Shown piece by piece: positions 50,801-63,967 of a stretch of DNA of 64,000 nt. Positions within the stretch are counted from its first letter, which is position 1. Each line of letters starts with the position of its first letter. Source of the stretch: Paramecium sonneborni (lineage: Eukaryota > Ciliophora > Oligohymenophorea > Peniculida > Parameciidae); NCBI GenBank assembly GCA_905182985.1, contig CAJJDN010000030.1:392432-456431 (forward strand), read 5' to 3'. The position numbers and the translations under genes are program-made. The notes under the pieces were generated by a model. The model made no database searches. It had not been told where the DNA came from and was given only the letters and a program-made list of their open reading frames with translations.

Positions 50801-52165
50801 CCATTATTAATTTAAATTATGATGGTATAAACTATACAAAACTAAAGAAATTAGTGGAAAGTATGGCAGTTTCTAATCATGATCATGAGGTTTGGTATGG
50901 AGATGCAAATAAAGCTAGTAAAATGACAGGTGATGATTACAAAAAAGTTTTTAGATGTAATTTATAAACTCTTGATGTTAAAATATCTACATTTGGTTCT
51001 AATTTTGATATTAATCATTATAAGAATTAATATAAAGCAAAAAATGATTTTTAAAATATTTTTGAAAAGAATCCAAATCTCTTAGATATAAATTTTGCTG
51101 AGAAATAATTTAATAAAAAAGATATGGATTTATTATGTGAAATGGTACACCAAAAAGCTATTAAATTAAGGGTCTTAAATCTTAGTAGAAACTGTTTAAG
51201 TAAAGAAGGAGCCAAGGTTTTGAGTACATTCTTAGAATAAAATAATACTTTAGAATTTTTAGATTTATCAGGTAATAAAATTGGTGTATCAGGTGGAAAA
51301 AGTATTGCAATAGCTTTAAGAAAGAATTAAGCTTTAAAGTAATTGAATTTATTCTTCAATTTAATTGGATTTGATGGAGCAAAAGAATTTGGAGCAACAT
51401 TTAAAATTAATAAAACTCTTGAATTTGTTGATTTAGGAAATAATAGAATTAGAAATAAAGGATTATTGGCTATAACTGAAGGATTAAGTGAGAATAATTA
51501 ATCTAAGGTTTAAATACTTGGTTTAAGATTTAATTTCTTATCTGAAGATGGTATTTTAAATTTGATTAAAAAAACAAATTTAAAAGAAATCTTTATAAAG
51601 AATAATTCAATTACTGATTATGGTTTGTATTGTTTGAAGAAAGGGTATGATGAAATAAAATCAAATGTTAGGATTGATTTATTTTCTAAATTAATTTAAA
51701 TAGATGAAAGTAGACTTGAAAGAACAGCTTGGATTTAACCTACTTTTAGTATTCCAGAAATAATAACATTCTTTAATAAATTTGAAGTAGGAGTTATTTT
51801 AGATGCAAGATTTAGAAAGGGATAAAAATATGAGAATCGTAAGGTTTAACCAAATCAATTTAATTTTGTTGAGTTTGCAAATCCAAATAGTTTGAATAGA
51901 TCTCTTGCTTTAGCTTCAACAAGTTAAGCATCAATTAATGGTAAAGCCTTTAGAATTTATAAGGCAGGAACAGGAACATTTATATGTATTTAAATAATAA
52001 TAATAATTAGATTTAAAAAAGAGTGCAAAATAAAAGAAAGCAGAAAGTTCTAAAACAAATACTTTATAATCTAAAATGCCAGTCAGTTCAATTGCTAGAG
52101 GAGGATTAAAAGGTAGAGGTCGTGGAAGAGGTAGAGGTAGAGGTAGAGGAAGCGTTTTATATTGA
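47815..52165 (+). CDS. E2 ubiquitin-conjugating / LRR / RRM-like / RGG fusion protein, 1441 aa
   Basis: Residues about 20-165 form a UBC fold: DLFIWHANIRGPIGTPYEGG, then YPHQPPKINLFTE, and HPNVFGNSICLDLL, with the HPN triad at about 100-102 and the catalytic Cys at about 109, so the E2 looks active. A Cys/His cluster follows (KCTTKNCKHGG), then a domain with WDSLNLTYTHWLPLYFG. From about 850 to 1290 runs a leucine-rich-repeat array of ribonuclease-inhibitor type (LTFLDISGCGSITS, LEFLDLSGNKIGVSG, LEFVDLGNNRIRNKG). Residues about 1310-1392 are RRM-like (FSIPEIITFFNKFEVGVILD, FNFVEFANPNSLNRSL, KAFRIYKAGTGTF). The end is a Lys-rich stretch and a GRG repeat ending RGSVLY. The single intron (25 bases, after the codons for TFIY) gives 1,442 codons, so the fusion is not made by joining two genes. 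Confidence 0.85.
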
Positions 52166-52284
52166 AATAAGTTTATAAATAAATAAGTACAAAAAAAAAA
52201 TATATTTATATATCAATTAATATAATTGTTAAATATAATACTTAAAATTATGTAATTGAAAAATTAAATATATTTTATTAATAC

Positions 52285-53527
52285 ATGAATTAAGAAGGTC
52301 TGTCAGATTTCTTAAAACAAAAACCTTAAAGCCTTCTTTAGTAAAATAATTAATTAGGATCATATCGCCCTAAGAGTTAATAAAAATATTATAACTAACA
52401 ACAATCCTTATAACGTCCCCCATCATCATAACTCTAAACTCTTAGTGGAGCAGTAAAACATAAACAATTTATTCACAAAAAGAACAATCTCATGAAGAAT
52501 AGATAATCTCAAACTAATTTACAGCAGTATTAGAATGAAGAACATAATTGTTATGAAATCACTCCTTAATTATTATCAGAAATTAGTATGGATGATCCAA
52601 TCTGGAAAAGGATTCTCCCTAACAATCTCCATTTAAATGAAAAATAATTCATTTAGTTAATAGATGAAAATACAGATTATTTTTATCATAATTTAAAGTT
52701 ATGTGCATGTTATTAATGCACTTGTGGTAGATGTAAATGTGATGCTAATAATTAACTTAAATTAAAACTAAATGGAATTTTCTTAACTAATTATGATAAA
52801 GATTATGTAATCAATCATAAACCAAAAAATAGTTTAACTAATCCATTAAATTAAAAAACATATGAAACGAATTTTATGGATCAAAAAACTATTAATTTGA
52901 AATCTCTGTATCAATAAGATTTTTAATAACAACCACTTGAATTATAACCAAACTTAAAATAACATTCTAGTCAATAAATAGGATCTGTCTCTAATCTAAC
53001 TAGTTATAGGGTAATTTTCTATTTCTATAAAAGTCCAATTATAATGATTGGGGAACTAATTATCATAAATTTATTCCCTATCCTCACATCAGTACAAGTC
53101 CAGATATTAAATTTATTGGCACATCCCAATACAAAGATTCATATATGTCTCCAAATAGATGGAACATTAATAATGCACATTATTTTAAAACTTGTTTGTA
53201 AACATACTCTTATTATTAAAGAACACCCATACCTACTGGGTAATTTGAAGGTTAAACTACTCATAAAACTAGTTTCCTCCCATATACAGCAACTCATAAA
53301 TCTTAAATTGATCGATAAAATGTATTTAACTTCTAATAATTTAGGTTTATCAAAAAATACCTACTTTTGAAGGTTAGTTTATTTCAACAGAAATGCATGA
53401 TTACATTCAAAAAGATGATTAGAATTGTCCTGCTAAATAATTTTAAAAAATATTTCGTAAATAAATGGCTGAAAAACTTTTAAAAAAAAAATAGTAATTC
53501 CTTAAAAATTAAATATAATAAAATTGA
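52285..53527 (+). CDS. SAXO/SPM1-like microtubule-associated protein, 398 aa
   Basis: The cysteine motif LCACYQCTCGRCKCD (about residue 150) is the N-terminal signature of the SAXO/FAM154/SPM1 family, which coats or lines stable microtubules in axonemes and cortical arrays. It is followed by short repeats with the family's (T/S)-x-Y-x-x-D/H pattern: LTNYDKDYVINH, WGTNYHKFIPYP, GTSQYKDSYMSP and FEGQTTHKTSFLPY, then IPTFEGQFISTEMHDY. Here the Cys motif is preceded by about 150 residues rich in Gln and Ser, longer than usual. Introns are 53011-53033 (ends AAG) and 53322-53344; exons sum to 399 codons. A Lys-rich coil forms the C-terminus. Confidence 0.8.
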
Positions 53528-53555
53528 ATTAATATTTATATAAACAAAACACAAA

Positions 53556-54360
53556 TCAATATTATCTATTTTTTTTCTTTTTTTTCTATTGTTCAAATTA
53601 TAATTATGGTCTTCTTTAATTATCAAATTATTATAATTATTATGGTTTTCTTTAATTACCTTAAATCTCATATTTTTATTAAGTTATTTTGCCATTTTCA
53701 TTTCTTTTTTCAATAACTGTAGTTTTGCCTCCTTTTTAAATTGTCTCCTTGGTTACTGTAACTTATTTACCATTTCTAAAAATACTTCATTTTCTTTACA
53801 TAAACTATGTGGTTGTTGAAATTGATTTTGAAAATCCACCCTAATGATTATCAAAAAAAGGAGTGTCTATGAAATTGTTTATCATAGAACTAAAAACAGA
53901 GTTCCTATTCTTTTTTTTCTATTTATTTTTTTTTCTATTCTAGGTAAAAATAAATTCATCATCATCATCTGATCCAAACAAAAGATTTCCAGAACAAAAG
54001 AAATTATTGAAAATTTCAAAAGGATCAAATGAGAAAAATGCAAAATCCCCATCATCTTCATGTTAGTGAATTTATTCCTACATGCTAAAAATACTAGATA
54101 ATTTATTCTACCCTTCATGTCCATATTGATCATAAATTTTTCTTTTTTCTACATCGAATAGAACTGAATAAGCTTCTCCTATTTGTTTAAACTTTTCTTA
54201 TGCTTTCTCTTTGTTTTCTGGATTTTTATCCTATAATTATATTAGAATATTTTACAGGATGCCATTATAATGCTAGTTTTCTGTATTATTTTTTTATTTC
54301 TTCAGGGGTGGCTGTTTTAGTTAGTCCAAGTGTTACATAATAACATTCTTTTTGAATCAT
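53556..54360 (-). CDS. DnaJ/HSP40 co-chaperone (DNAJB-type), 251 aa
   Basis: J-domain at the N-terminus: YYVTLGLTKTATPEEIKKQY, then LQWHPDKNPENKEKAQ and FKQIGEAYSVL. The HPD triad that stimulates Hsp70 is split by a 25-base intron (54231-54255) between Pro and Asp codons. An acidic, Phe-rich middle (DGDFAFFSFDPFEIFNNFF) and KSISTTTQFINGKQVTVTKE follow, as in short DNAJB6-like proteins. A second intron of 24 bases lies within QF/INGK; it is a multiple of three but carries an in-frame TGA. The C-terminus is Gln/Lys-rich. Exons sum to 252 codons. Confidence 0.9.
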
Positions 54361-54706
54361 TACCTTAAATAAAAAAAACTATGATGATTTATATATTTTA
54401 ATATAAGACTTCATTCGAATTTTCTAGAATTCATTATTTTGGTTAATCTTATGAATTTATTTAATCTTTTTAATTTATTTGAGTTTTTTTAGGATAACAT
54501 TTTAAGTAAATATATTTGCCTGCTAAAAGAACTCTAACAAAAATGACTAGTGTGAATGATATAATCGTATGCCTAGCTCTATTGTGTATCTTCTTTTTAG
54601 AGCCTCTTGTATCTCATATTACTATTATTATTATATTTATTATTGCAAAAGTTATAAGTTTAGTTGGAATAAAAAAAACTTTATTATTATTATAATTATA
54701 ATGTGA
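54361..54706. other. Spacer, possible tiny membrane-protein frame
   Basis: Upstream of the DnaJ gene and past the transporter's stop. A plus frame from ATG 54543 (MTSVNDIIVCLALLCIFFLE, continuing hydrophobic) is open but runs antisense into the transporter without a TGA. It is probably not a gene. Confidence 0.35.
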
Positions 54707-56183
54707 TCAATCATTAATATCAACATAATTCTTTTAGTTTTAAAATAGATTTTAAATTTCTATCTTTGTTAAACCTTTTGTTTCAAAAACAAAAAGATAA
54801 AATATAACTTCCAAAAAAAAACAAACAACTGCAAAAATTCCAAAGTTGAATTGGAGACTCAGTTACTCAACTATAATGGGAAATATTTAAGCTAAAGTTG
54901 CACAACTTATCCAATTAATAAAAACAACGAGGGAAATTCCCTTAGTTGGCAATACTTCTGAAAGATAAACCCAGAATACAGGGCCAAGTGAAAGACTATA
55001 AGATATAACATAAATAGTTAAAAACACTAGATTCAATAACTAAAATGTTTTTTGCTCCTATTCTCCTTATGATTAAATTGAGATAATAATACAATTTAAT
55101 GTTAATGATATAAAACAGAATCCATTACCAATTAATAATATAATCCTTCTACCTGCTCTATTAATCATAATACTACTGAAAACAGAAGCTGCAATACTTA
55201 CTAAGCCATTTATTACATTTGCTAGATTGATTAATGTTGTATCATTATTAGTCATAGTACCTACAATGACACCTGCATAAAAATTAACAGCATTAATTCC
55301 AGCAAATTATTATAAGACCCCAAAGATCAAACATAAGATCATGCTTTTTCTATAAGTTTTACTAAACAAATATTTTAAGTTTTAGTTCTCTTCTTTTAAA
55401 TTTTGTTTAATTTATACTAACAATTCCTAAATTTCCTGATTTGATATAGTACTTGGATAAGAATTCTATATTATTAATCTTGCTTTTTCTTCATTGCCAT
55501 TTTTTAATTATTCAAATGGTAAATTATGTCTTATGATAAAAAGCATTCCAAAAAGACGTAAAGTGCAAGGAATGGTTGTAAATAAAAATATAAGTTTCCA
55601 ATTATTGAATCCTAAATAACCATAATCAAGATCTTAATTATATTCTGAAGCAGATGAACCAAGAAATATCCACTAAACTGCAAATCCTAAGGTCAATCCT
55701 ACCATCATTAAGCAAGGACCCAATCCAACAAATATTCCTACATTCTTCAGAGGTACAAAATGATAAATATATTGGATGACTAAAGCACTATTCAACCCAG
55801 TCAAGAATCCTTGCAAAGTTCTACAAAATATTAAGACATTTATGTTTTAGATAGTGAAGAGTAATCCAACACTGATTCCAACTATATCAAACATAATAAA
55901 TGTATTACGGTAGTTCAACTTGTTAACTATACTTGCTACATTTATATTATTAATAAGTACATGATACTAATGCTGCACATGCTGCTCCTATAGAAAGAGA
56001 TGCATTTATAAAACCATCAATGACACTTTTGTACTCGGAATCTTGATAATTCATCACATATGCAATTGAATCTTAAGTGATTGCATAATATGTTAAGGCA
56101 TAACCTATGTAAAGATATCCCATTGTTATAAACAGAACTCGACATAAAAGTTCACAAAAGATGACATTATCTTATTTACACAT
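54707..56183 (-). CDS. SLC2/GLUT-type sugar transporter, 483 aa
   Basis: MFS sugar porter with twelve spans. Signature motifs: FCRTLQGFLTGLN after the second to fourth spans, QQFAGINAVNFYAGVIVG in span seven (the sugar-selectivity region), NRAGRR between spans eight and nine, GPVFWVYLSEVLPTKG at span ten, and FVFETKGLTKIEIQNLF at the end, the classic PETKG motif with F for P. A 25-base intron follows the codons for CAALVS; exons sum to 484 codons. The start is MCKQDNVIFCELL; a later Met (MGYLYIG) is possible. It lies 28 bp downstream of the CDPK gene on the same strand. Hexose or inositol transport cannot be separated. Confidence 0.85.
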
Positions 56184-56211
56184 TATAATGAATTTTTGTT
56201 ATCATTTAATT

Positions 56212-57850
<1,639 letters not shown>

Positions 57851-57987
57851 TATTAATATAATTTTATTTATTGCAATTACATACTTATATTACTTATTAG
57901 TATTTCTAATATTCTATCTTTTTAATCAGAACTCCTACAAAAATACTTAATTTTTCTTACATATACTTTTTATCATATAAAATATTT

Positions 57988-58690
57988 ATGGAAACTGAAT
58001 CTAAAATACAACAAAAGTTTTTTATTTTGAGATAAGTCTCTCCTCCAGTACTTGGATCAATTCATTATACTAAATCTCCTAATCTTGAGTAACTTGATTA
58101 ACTTGCATAAATCTCAGTCATGAGAAGAATGAAATCAAATGATCCACAAAAAACTGAACCCACATATAGAGACATACCCAGTAAATAATTCATTCAAATT
58201 AAGAACATATATCAAAATAGAGAGAAGAAATTATTAAAATAAAAAAAACTAAATAACCTTCATTACCCTACTTACCTAAGAAATAGAAAGAGTTTTATAA
58301 TAAATGGTACATACCTTATGATTAGAGATATGTTTAAAAGCCTGATTTCATGGAATAACAATATGAAGGTAAATCTTAATACAACTATTAGATGAATTAC
58401 ACTTTTATAAAAATATGCATAATATGTATGTATAATACAATCCATTCGATCATAAATTACCTGAAGATCTTATGAAAAAGATTGGCTACAAAGAAAGAAC
58501 TGAAGCACTCAAAGAAATATTGAAAGGCTAGAAGTAGATTATTGAATTCAAGAGGTTTTTTTATTCCTATAAAAACTTAGGAGTTTGGAAAAAGAAAAAT
58601 AAAGAGTTCCTGAATTTATAAAATAATTACTGGAAGCTGAAAACAAAAAGTAAAAACATAAACAGTAATTTTAATACTCATGAAATTTGT
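57988..58690 (+). CDS. Hypothetical basic protein with an apparent frameshift
   Basis: Starts METESKIQQKFFILRQVSPP and reads well to REKKLLKQKK at an A8 run (58241-58248). The frame that continues sensibly (PSLPYLPKKQKEFYNKWYIP, then across a 23-base intron to DELHFYKNMHNMYVQYNPFD and LMKKIGYKERTEALKEILKG) is shifted by one base; nine A would join them. The composition on both sides is convincing, so a homopolymer indel in the sequence or the genome is likely. No stop is clear; the end is approximate. No domain recognised. Confidence 0.45.
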
Positions 58691-58972
58691 TTGGTATTTA
58701 AAATAATTATAATGCTCATAAACTGTCTAAATATTCTAATCCCATTAATTTATTATTATTAAAATATCTTATTTATTTCTATGTTTTAGAAATTGCAAAA
58801 TAGTTTTAATTTTAGCAATTTACTTCTCCATTTTTATTTTTCTTTTCAATTTAAAATAATGGTGATATATAAACTTGAAAATATTTTAATATAAATTTCT
58901 ATTGGATATAATTAAATTTTTTTTATGTTAAATAATAAATAAAACATTAATATAATAAAAATAAGATAATAA
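58691..58972. other. Intergenic between convergent genes
   Basis: AT-rich with long T runs; no gene seen. The exact end of the gene to the left is unknown. Confidence 0.4.
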
Positions 58973-60777
58973 TCAATTATCATCTTCAACGTCATCGTGT
59001 TCCTCATCATCTTCCTTAATGATGGGTTACATAATTGTTTCAGTAACTAAAGTAGTAGAAAATATTAATTCAAATAAACTTTTTTAATCTAAAATGTGCT
59101 TCTTTTTATTGAGAGGAGGTGGAAACATAGGATCAATAGCAATTCGAATTGTATTTTCAATAAGATGAGAAATTAGCCTAGCTAAAAGGGGACAACATGT
59201 TTCCAAACAAGGATTAGTATTAACTTCTATAAGCCAAGGTTTCATATCTTAATCTATCATATAATCTAATCCAAATAATTCAAATGTATAAAAATGTCTG
59301 TTTGGATCTAAATGCTAATACGTAGCTTTTACTATGTCAGTGCTTAATTTTTTGAGTTAATCAATTATAATTTAAAAATTGTAATTATGATTATCTTATA
59401 AATATTTTTAAAACTCATTAAAAGAAACCTAAATAAATATTATGAACTTACTTTATTGCCAGTTTCGTATTTTCCATAATTCTAATTCTTTTTCTAAACT
59501 GCATCATTAGTTAAATGAGTAAATTTATCTTCTACATCATCCAAAGAGAATTCTTTGCAACTGGTTCTGATATAGCCTTCTTGATACCAATAAGCTTTAA
59601 ATTTATTATTGATACTGGTCATCAAAATGTAGCATCTAATGTCGAATTTTCTTTTATTATATAGAAGAGGTTTTTCCATATATTTTTAAACAATAAATGT
59701 TTTTTTCATTCCATTATGATGATTAGTGGATTGAGAAATAATTGATTTAACTTTTTAAATTGAATTAGCAACTTAGATTCCATTACCTCTATTAGAAGAT
59801 TCTCCTGGTTTAACTATCCATAAATTTATATTCTATGTTAGAGCATACTATTCAAATTCTTAATAAGCAGGATCACTTGGACCTGCTTAAATATGATATG
59901 TAAGAGGAATATATTGAAATGGATCTTCATTACGGGAAATATAATAATTTTTCATGTTATAAAAGAGAGCTTTTTTATTACACACTTAAAAATTATATTC
60001 TAAATGATTATGAACTTTTAAATTTACACTCTAATTAAATATTGAATATTCAGAGTCTTCAATTTTATATTTCAACTTATCATTTATTTGTTTCTTCTAA
60101 AATTTACTAAATGCTACTGATTCTAATTACTATTTTTATAATTGTTAATAATGTGTTTATTTTCTTAATTATGTCCAATAAAAATTCATATCTTCACAAG
60201 GTTAATCAGTCAAAATCCACCATGATCTTTATTTTAAACTCTATCTAATCAAGATTCCATTATTTCCTTTTGTTACAAAAGCCTTATAGATAGCCCTTTC
60301 AGGAGGTTAAACACTTAAATTATTTGATAAAGCAATAAGAATTGGAAATTCATTTTATTCAAATATTATATTGCTTTCTTCATTTTTAGAAGTTATTGCT
60401 CTTTTTATCGAAAATTATTTTTAAGGAATCAACCTAATTTCTTTTTTGCTCCTTTCTTAAGAATGAGATTCAATAGGAGTATCAGTAAAACTTTTTTTTA
60501 CGAATAGTTTCATTTCACTTGCTTTTCTGGTTGATACTTCTATTCTTGGAGGATATGATATAACTGTTGGTAGCAATTAAGGAGTACATTAAGAGCAAGT
60601 TTTTAATTATTGTTGCTATTCCTATTATTTATTAATTAGTTCGACAAACTATTAAAATCCTTTTAGTTTAATTGTATTCAATTTTGGTTAACATTATCTA
60701 ATAGGTTGTTAAAAGGCAACATCTTGAAATTTTTAATTGCCTTTTATATACAATAATTCCAAATCAGGTTTGAGCAT
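58973..60777 (-). CDS. Tubulin-tyrosine-ligase-like (TTLL) protein, 593 aa
   Basis: ATP-grasp ligase that adds glutamate or glycine chains (or tyrosine) to tubulin tails. The N-terminal 200 residues are Gln-rich. The TTL domain then shows YKAFVTKGNNGILIRQSLKQ and WWILTDQPCEDMNFYWTQ, the ATP-binding NLWIVKPGESSNRGNGI, FIVQKYMEKPLLYNKRKFDI with RCYILMTS, FTHLTNDAVQKKN, and the Mg-binding end ELFGLDYMIDQDMKPWLIEV followed by NTNPCL. A 23-base intron follows the codons for YETGNK. Exons sum to 594 codons. The tail is strongly acidic (EDDEEHDDVEDDN). The specificity (polyglutamylase or glycylase) cannot be read safely. Confidence 0.85.
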
Positions 60778-60854
60778 AAAATTACAAATTTAATAATTTA
60801 AAGAATAATTATCAGTTCTATGATAATTATAATATATAAAGATAATATAATAAT

Positions 60855-62164
60855 TCATTTAAAAAAGTCTTTATTTGTACCTGTCTATGATCTCATCAAA
60901 GCATTGATTGCTCTATCAATCTCTAAGTTTGTTTCCTATTAAAGTGGTTTAGTGTATAATTGTTAATATTACTGAAAATCCCTCTTTTTATCCAATTAAG
61001 ATTTATATTCTTACTCTGAAAAAACTATTTAATTGTAATAATTGAATAAATACCTTATCTATTTTTTCTTTTGTAAAGATCAGTTAATGAACGCTTTTCT
61101 TCTTCTCTATCAACAGTTTTTCTGAATAATTGTTATTGTTAAAGTTTTCTGAATTCCTAAAAATCTTGAAAATCTTGATCATCAATTTATTATTATTGCT
61201 TTTGATTAAATTCTTTGTATCTTTAAAATTCTAAAAATTCTAATTCAGTTTAAGTCAAAGGTTGAGTTGGAGCAATGTTCTATTGTGAAAATGGTTAAGG
61301 TTGTTCTGGTTGAAATTATGAAACTCCAGTAGGTAATTAGCATAAATCTTATTTGTTTTCTGTTTGTACTTGTTTGCTTATTTTGAGATTTTCTTTTGGG
61401 TACTCATTCATTAAGTCTTATTAGAAATCATAAGGAGGAGGAAAATAAGGATATGGAGGAGGATAATTATAAATTGGATAAGGAGAGTGTGGTTAATAAA
61501 AAGAGTTGGTTGTGGGATTACCAGAAAATTATTATTTTTACATATCATATTGTGGAGAGGGATAAAAAACTTATTATGGAGGTGGATGATAATTTTATTA
61601 TTAGGGTGGATAGTAATTCTATTGTGGAGGTGGATATAAAGGTTATTAATTTAAATGATACGGTTATTATGATTAAGCATTATATGAATTAGAACGATTG
61701 AAATTTCTTTGGTCATATTCATATTATGGTTGTGAATATGAAGAAAATTGTTTATTATAATTTTAAGGTCTTTAAGATTCTATTTAAACTCTTTGACTAA
61801 TTGGTGAATTGTTAGGTTAATAGTTTAGAGATTTTCCATAACTATACATATTAGGCTAAGGCTTTGAAACATTCATTAAGACTTATTTGGCTCTATCTAT
61901 CTCCTTTTAATGATATTAAACTCTTTCCATCCAATATTAGGAAGGTTAGTAGGGTATTGGTAATTATCTTTGATAATAATAGGCTAAAGGATTATGATCA
62001 TTATGATTTTAAGGGTATTTATGCATATTAGCATATGCAGAATGAGTATTATATTTTCTAAACTCATTAAATTCATCATTGTCTTTTTTTTCAGGTTCTT
62101 TTTCTTCCTATTCTTCTTAATCTTCTTCTTCTTCCTCTTCTTCAACTTCTTCTTCGTCACTCAT
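60855..62164 (-). CDS. Disordered Pro/Gln/Tyr-rich protein with acidic head, 426 aa
   Basis: Begins MSDEEEVEEEEEEDQEEQEE. The middle (about 100-260) is low-complexity, with imperfect tandem units such as LYPPPQQNYYPPQQQNYHPP and PYPIYNYPPPYPYFPPPY, prion-like in composition. The C-terminal third is a charged helix (TELEFLEFQRYKEFNQKQQ, FRKTVDREEEKRSLTDLYKR) ending RSQTGTNKDFFK. One 29-base intron follows the codons for KRKNRQ; exons sum to 427 codons. No folded domain recognised. Its position between two tubulin-ligase genes makes a microtubule role conceivable but unproven. Plus-strand open frames at 61396-61692 and 61994-62245 are its antisense. Confidence 0.7.
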
Positions 62165-62221
62165 TTAATAAAAATTATTATTAATTATTTTAAACAGATA
62201 ATAAAAATGATAGCATTTTTT

Positions 62222-63967
62222 TCATTTATAATAATTCCTAAGTAATGCATTTAAAGGTCTATCTGATTCAAAATATTTTGTATATCTAAAACATTGATCT
62301 GATGGATATAGCCGTTTCCATCCTCTACTTCTTTTCATTTCTTCTTCTGTCTCTTTTATAATATACTTTTCAAATTCCTATTAATGTTTCTTAAAATCAT
62401 AATTGCTTTAATTTCTAACATAAGATAAATCTTATGAAAATCTTTAGTCCTTTAATAATAATGAAGATTACTAATGGTACTATTCCTATAAGAGTAAATA
62501 GATCTGCTAACATTTCTCCTTTAATTTTGAGATCTAATGGAGCATCAATATTAAGTGAAGGTGAAAAATTGACTTCTAAAAGCCATGGTTTCAAAACTTA
62601 ATCAACTAGTACATCAAATCCAAATAATGAAAAACAATTAGATCTAAATGGTACATTCATTTCGCAAGCTTAAAATATGGCACTTTCAACACTTATTATT
62701 GTTTTAATTATTAAATCTTCTATTCTTTCAAAGATTTATGACTAATTTACTTAGTTTATAAATACTTCATTGATTTTGTTTAATTTTAAATATTCTCTTA
62801 AAGCTAATAAACTCCATTTGCTACCTACATAATCTAATGTAGGATCTTGATTTGCAACAAAATTAGGAGAATCCTTATTTACAGAATAATTAGTTAAGTG
62901 CACAAATCTATTTTATTTTACAGAATCAGGATTATAGGCTTCAGTTGCAAATCGTGCTAATCCATCTTAATAGACGTATATTCTCAATGGATTTATACAA
63001 GTTATAGCTACATATATTCTCAAATCAAATTTCAAATTATTTATCAATAATGGTTTATCAATATAATGTGATACTACATATGAATTATTGGCATTCTATT
63101 TGTTCAATATCTTTATATAATTAAATCTGTTAATTTACATCTTATATCTTATCAGTTATAAAGATACCTTTTCCTTAAGAACTAGCATGCGGTTTACATA
63201 TATAAACAGGATTGTTATTTTTTATTTTCTCATGTTCCTCTAAAAAATAACTCATCTCTGCTGGTAATATATAAGTCTTTGGAATAAAATTAAAATTGAT
63301 AAACCCATGATTTATTTACATTTTTGAAATATTACGATGCATCAAATCTTTACGAGTCATTTCATATGATTTAGGAAAGTGACAAATTTTTTAATAAGCA
63401 AATAAACTTGTATAAACTTCAGATTTTATTGCACATGATGACCAATACAATGTCCAATTTTTATCATTACTTTCCTTGAAACCATTCTCTTCTAATAATC
63501 CTTTCACTAATTTAATTGGGCTGCTTCCAAATTTAAAATAATAACCAACATCCTTTTTATTAACATTCATACATTTATTATTATATCAGTACTTCCTGAA
63601 TATGGTTTAAAAGTTAAACATCTTGTCATTGGACTTAAAAAAGAACTAGTATCCTTTATTTAAGTTTTTGGTTGTTACTATCGATTTAAACTCACTGCTT
63701 TTCTTTTGAATTTATCCTAACCATTACTATAAGTATTTGGTATTGCATTCAACACATTTAATTACTACTTTATTCATTTCATTAACAATCTTACTTTTAT
63801 TTGAGGAAGCAAAGCATTTCCAATACTTGGTTTCTGTCTTTAATTTTATTAAGCTGATTTACTATTTATTCAAAAACTATACATTACTGTTCCTAATTAC
63901 TATTTGGATGATAGTGTTTATTTAATAGACTTATAATGTCATCAATTGAATCACTAGGAGAATTCAT
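62222..63967 (-). CDS. Second TTLL family protein, 540 aa
   Basis: The TTL domain begins [20 protein letters not shown]. It continues [23 protein letters not shown], the ATP-binding [40 protein letters not shown] with [20 protein letters not shown] and [20 protein letters not shown] followed by VNFSPSLN. These match polyglutamylase-type TTLLs more closely than its neighbour does. Introns of 26, 27, 20, 28 and 22 bases give exactly 541 codons. The N-terminus ([20 protein letters not shown]) precedes a Gln-rich linker. The C-terminal helix ([20 protein letters not shown]) is as in TTLL4/5/7-type enzymes. It is nearly at the window edge but complete. Confidence 0.85.

Noticed and set aside
54543..54750. 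Small hydrophobic plus-strand protein starting MTSVNDII
   Set aside because: No TGA before it runs antisense into the sugar transporter; one frame of three with similar openness.
61396..62245. Plus-strand frames opposite the disordered protein
   Set aside because: Complement of the Pro/Gln/Tyr-rich and Glu-rich minus-strand codons.
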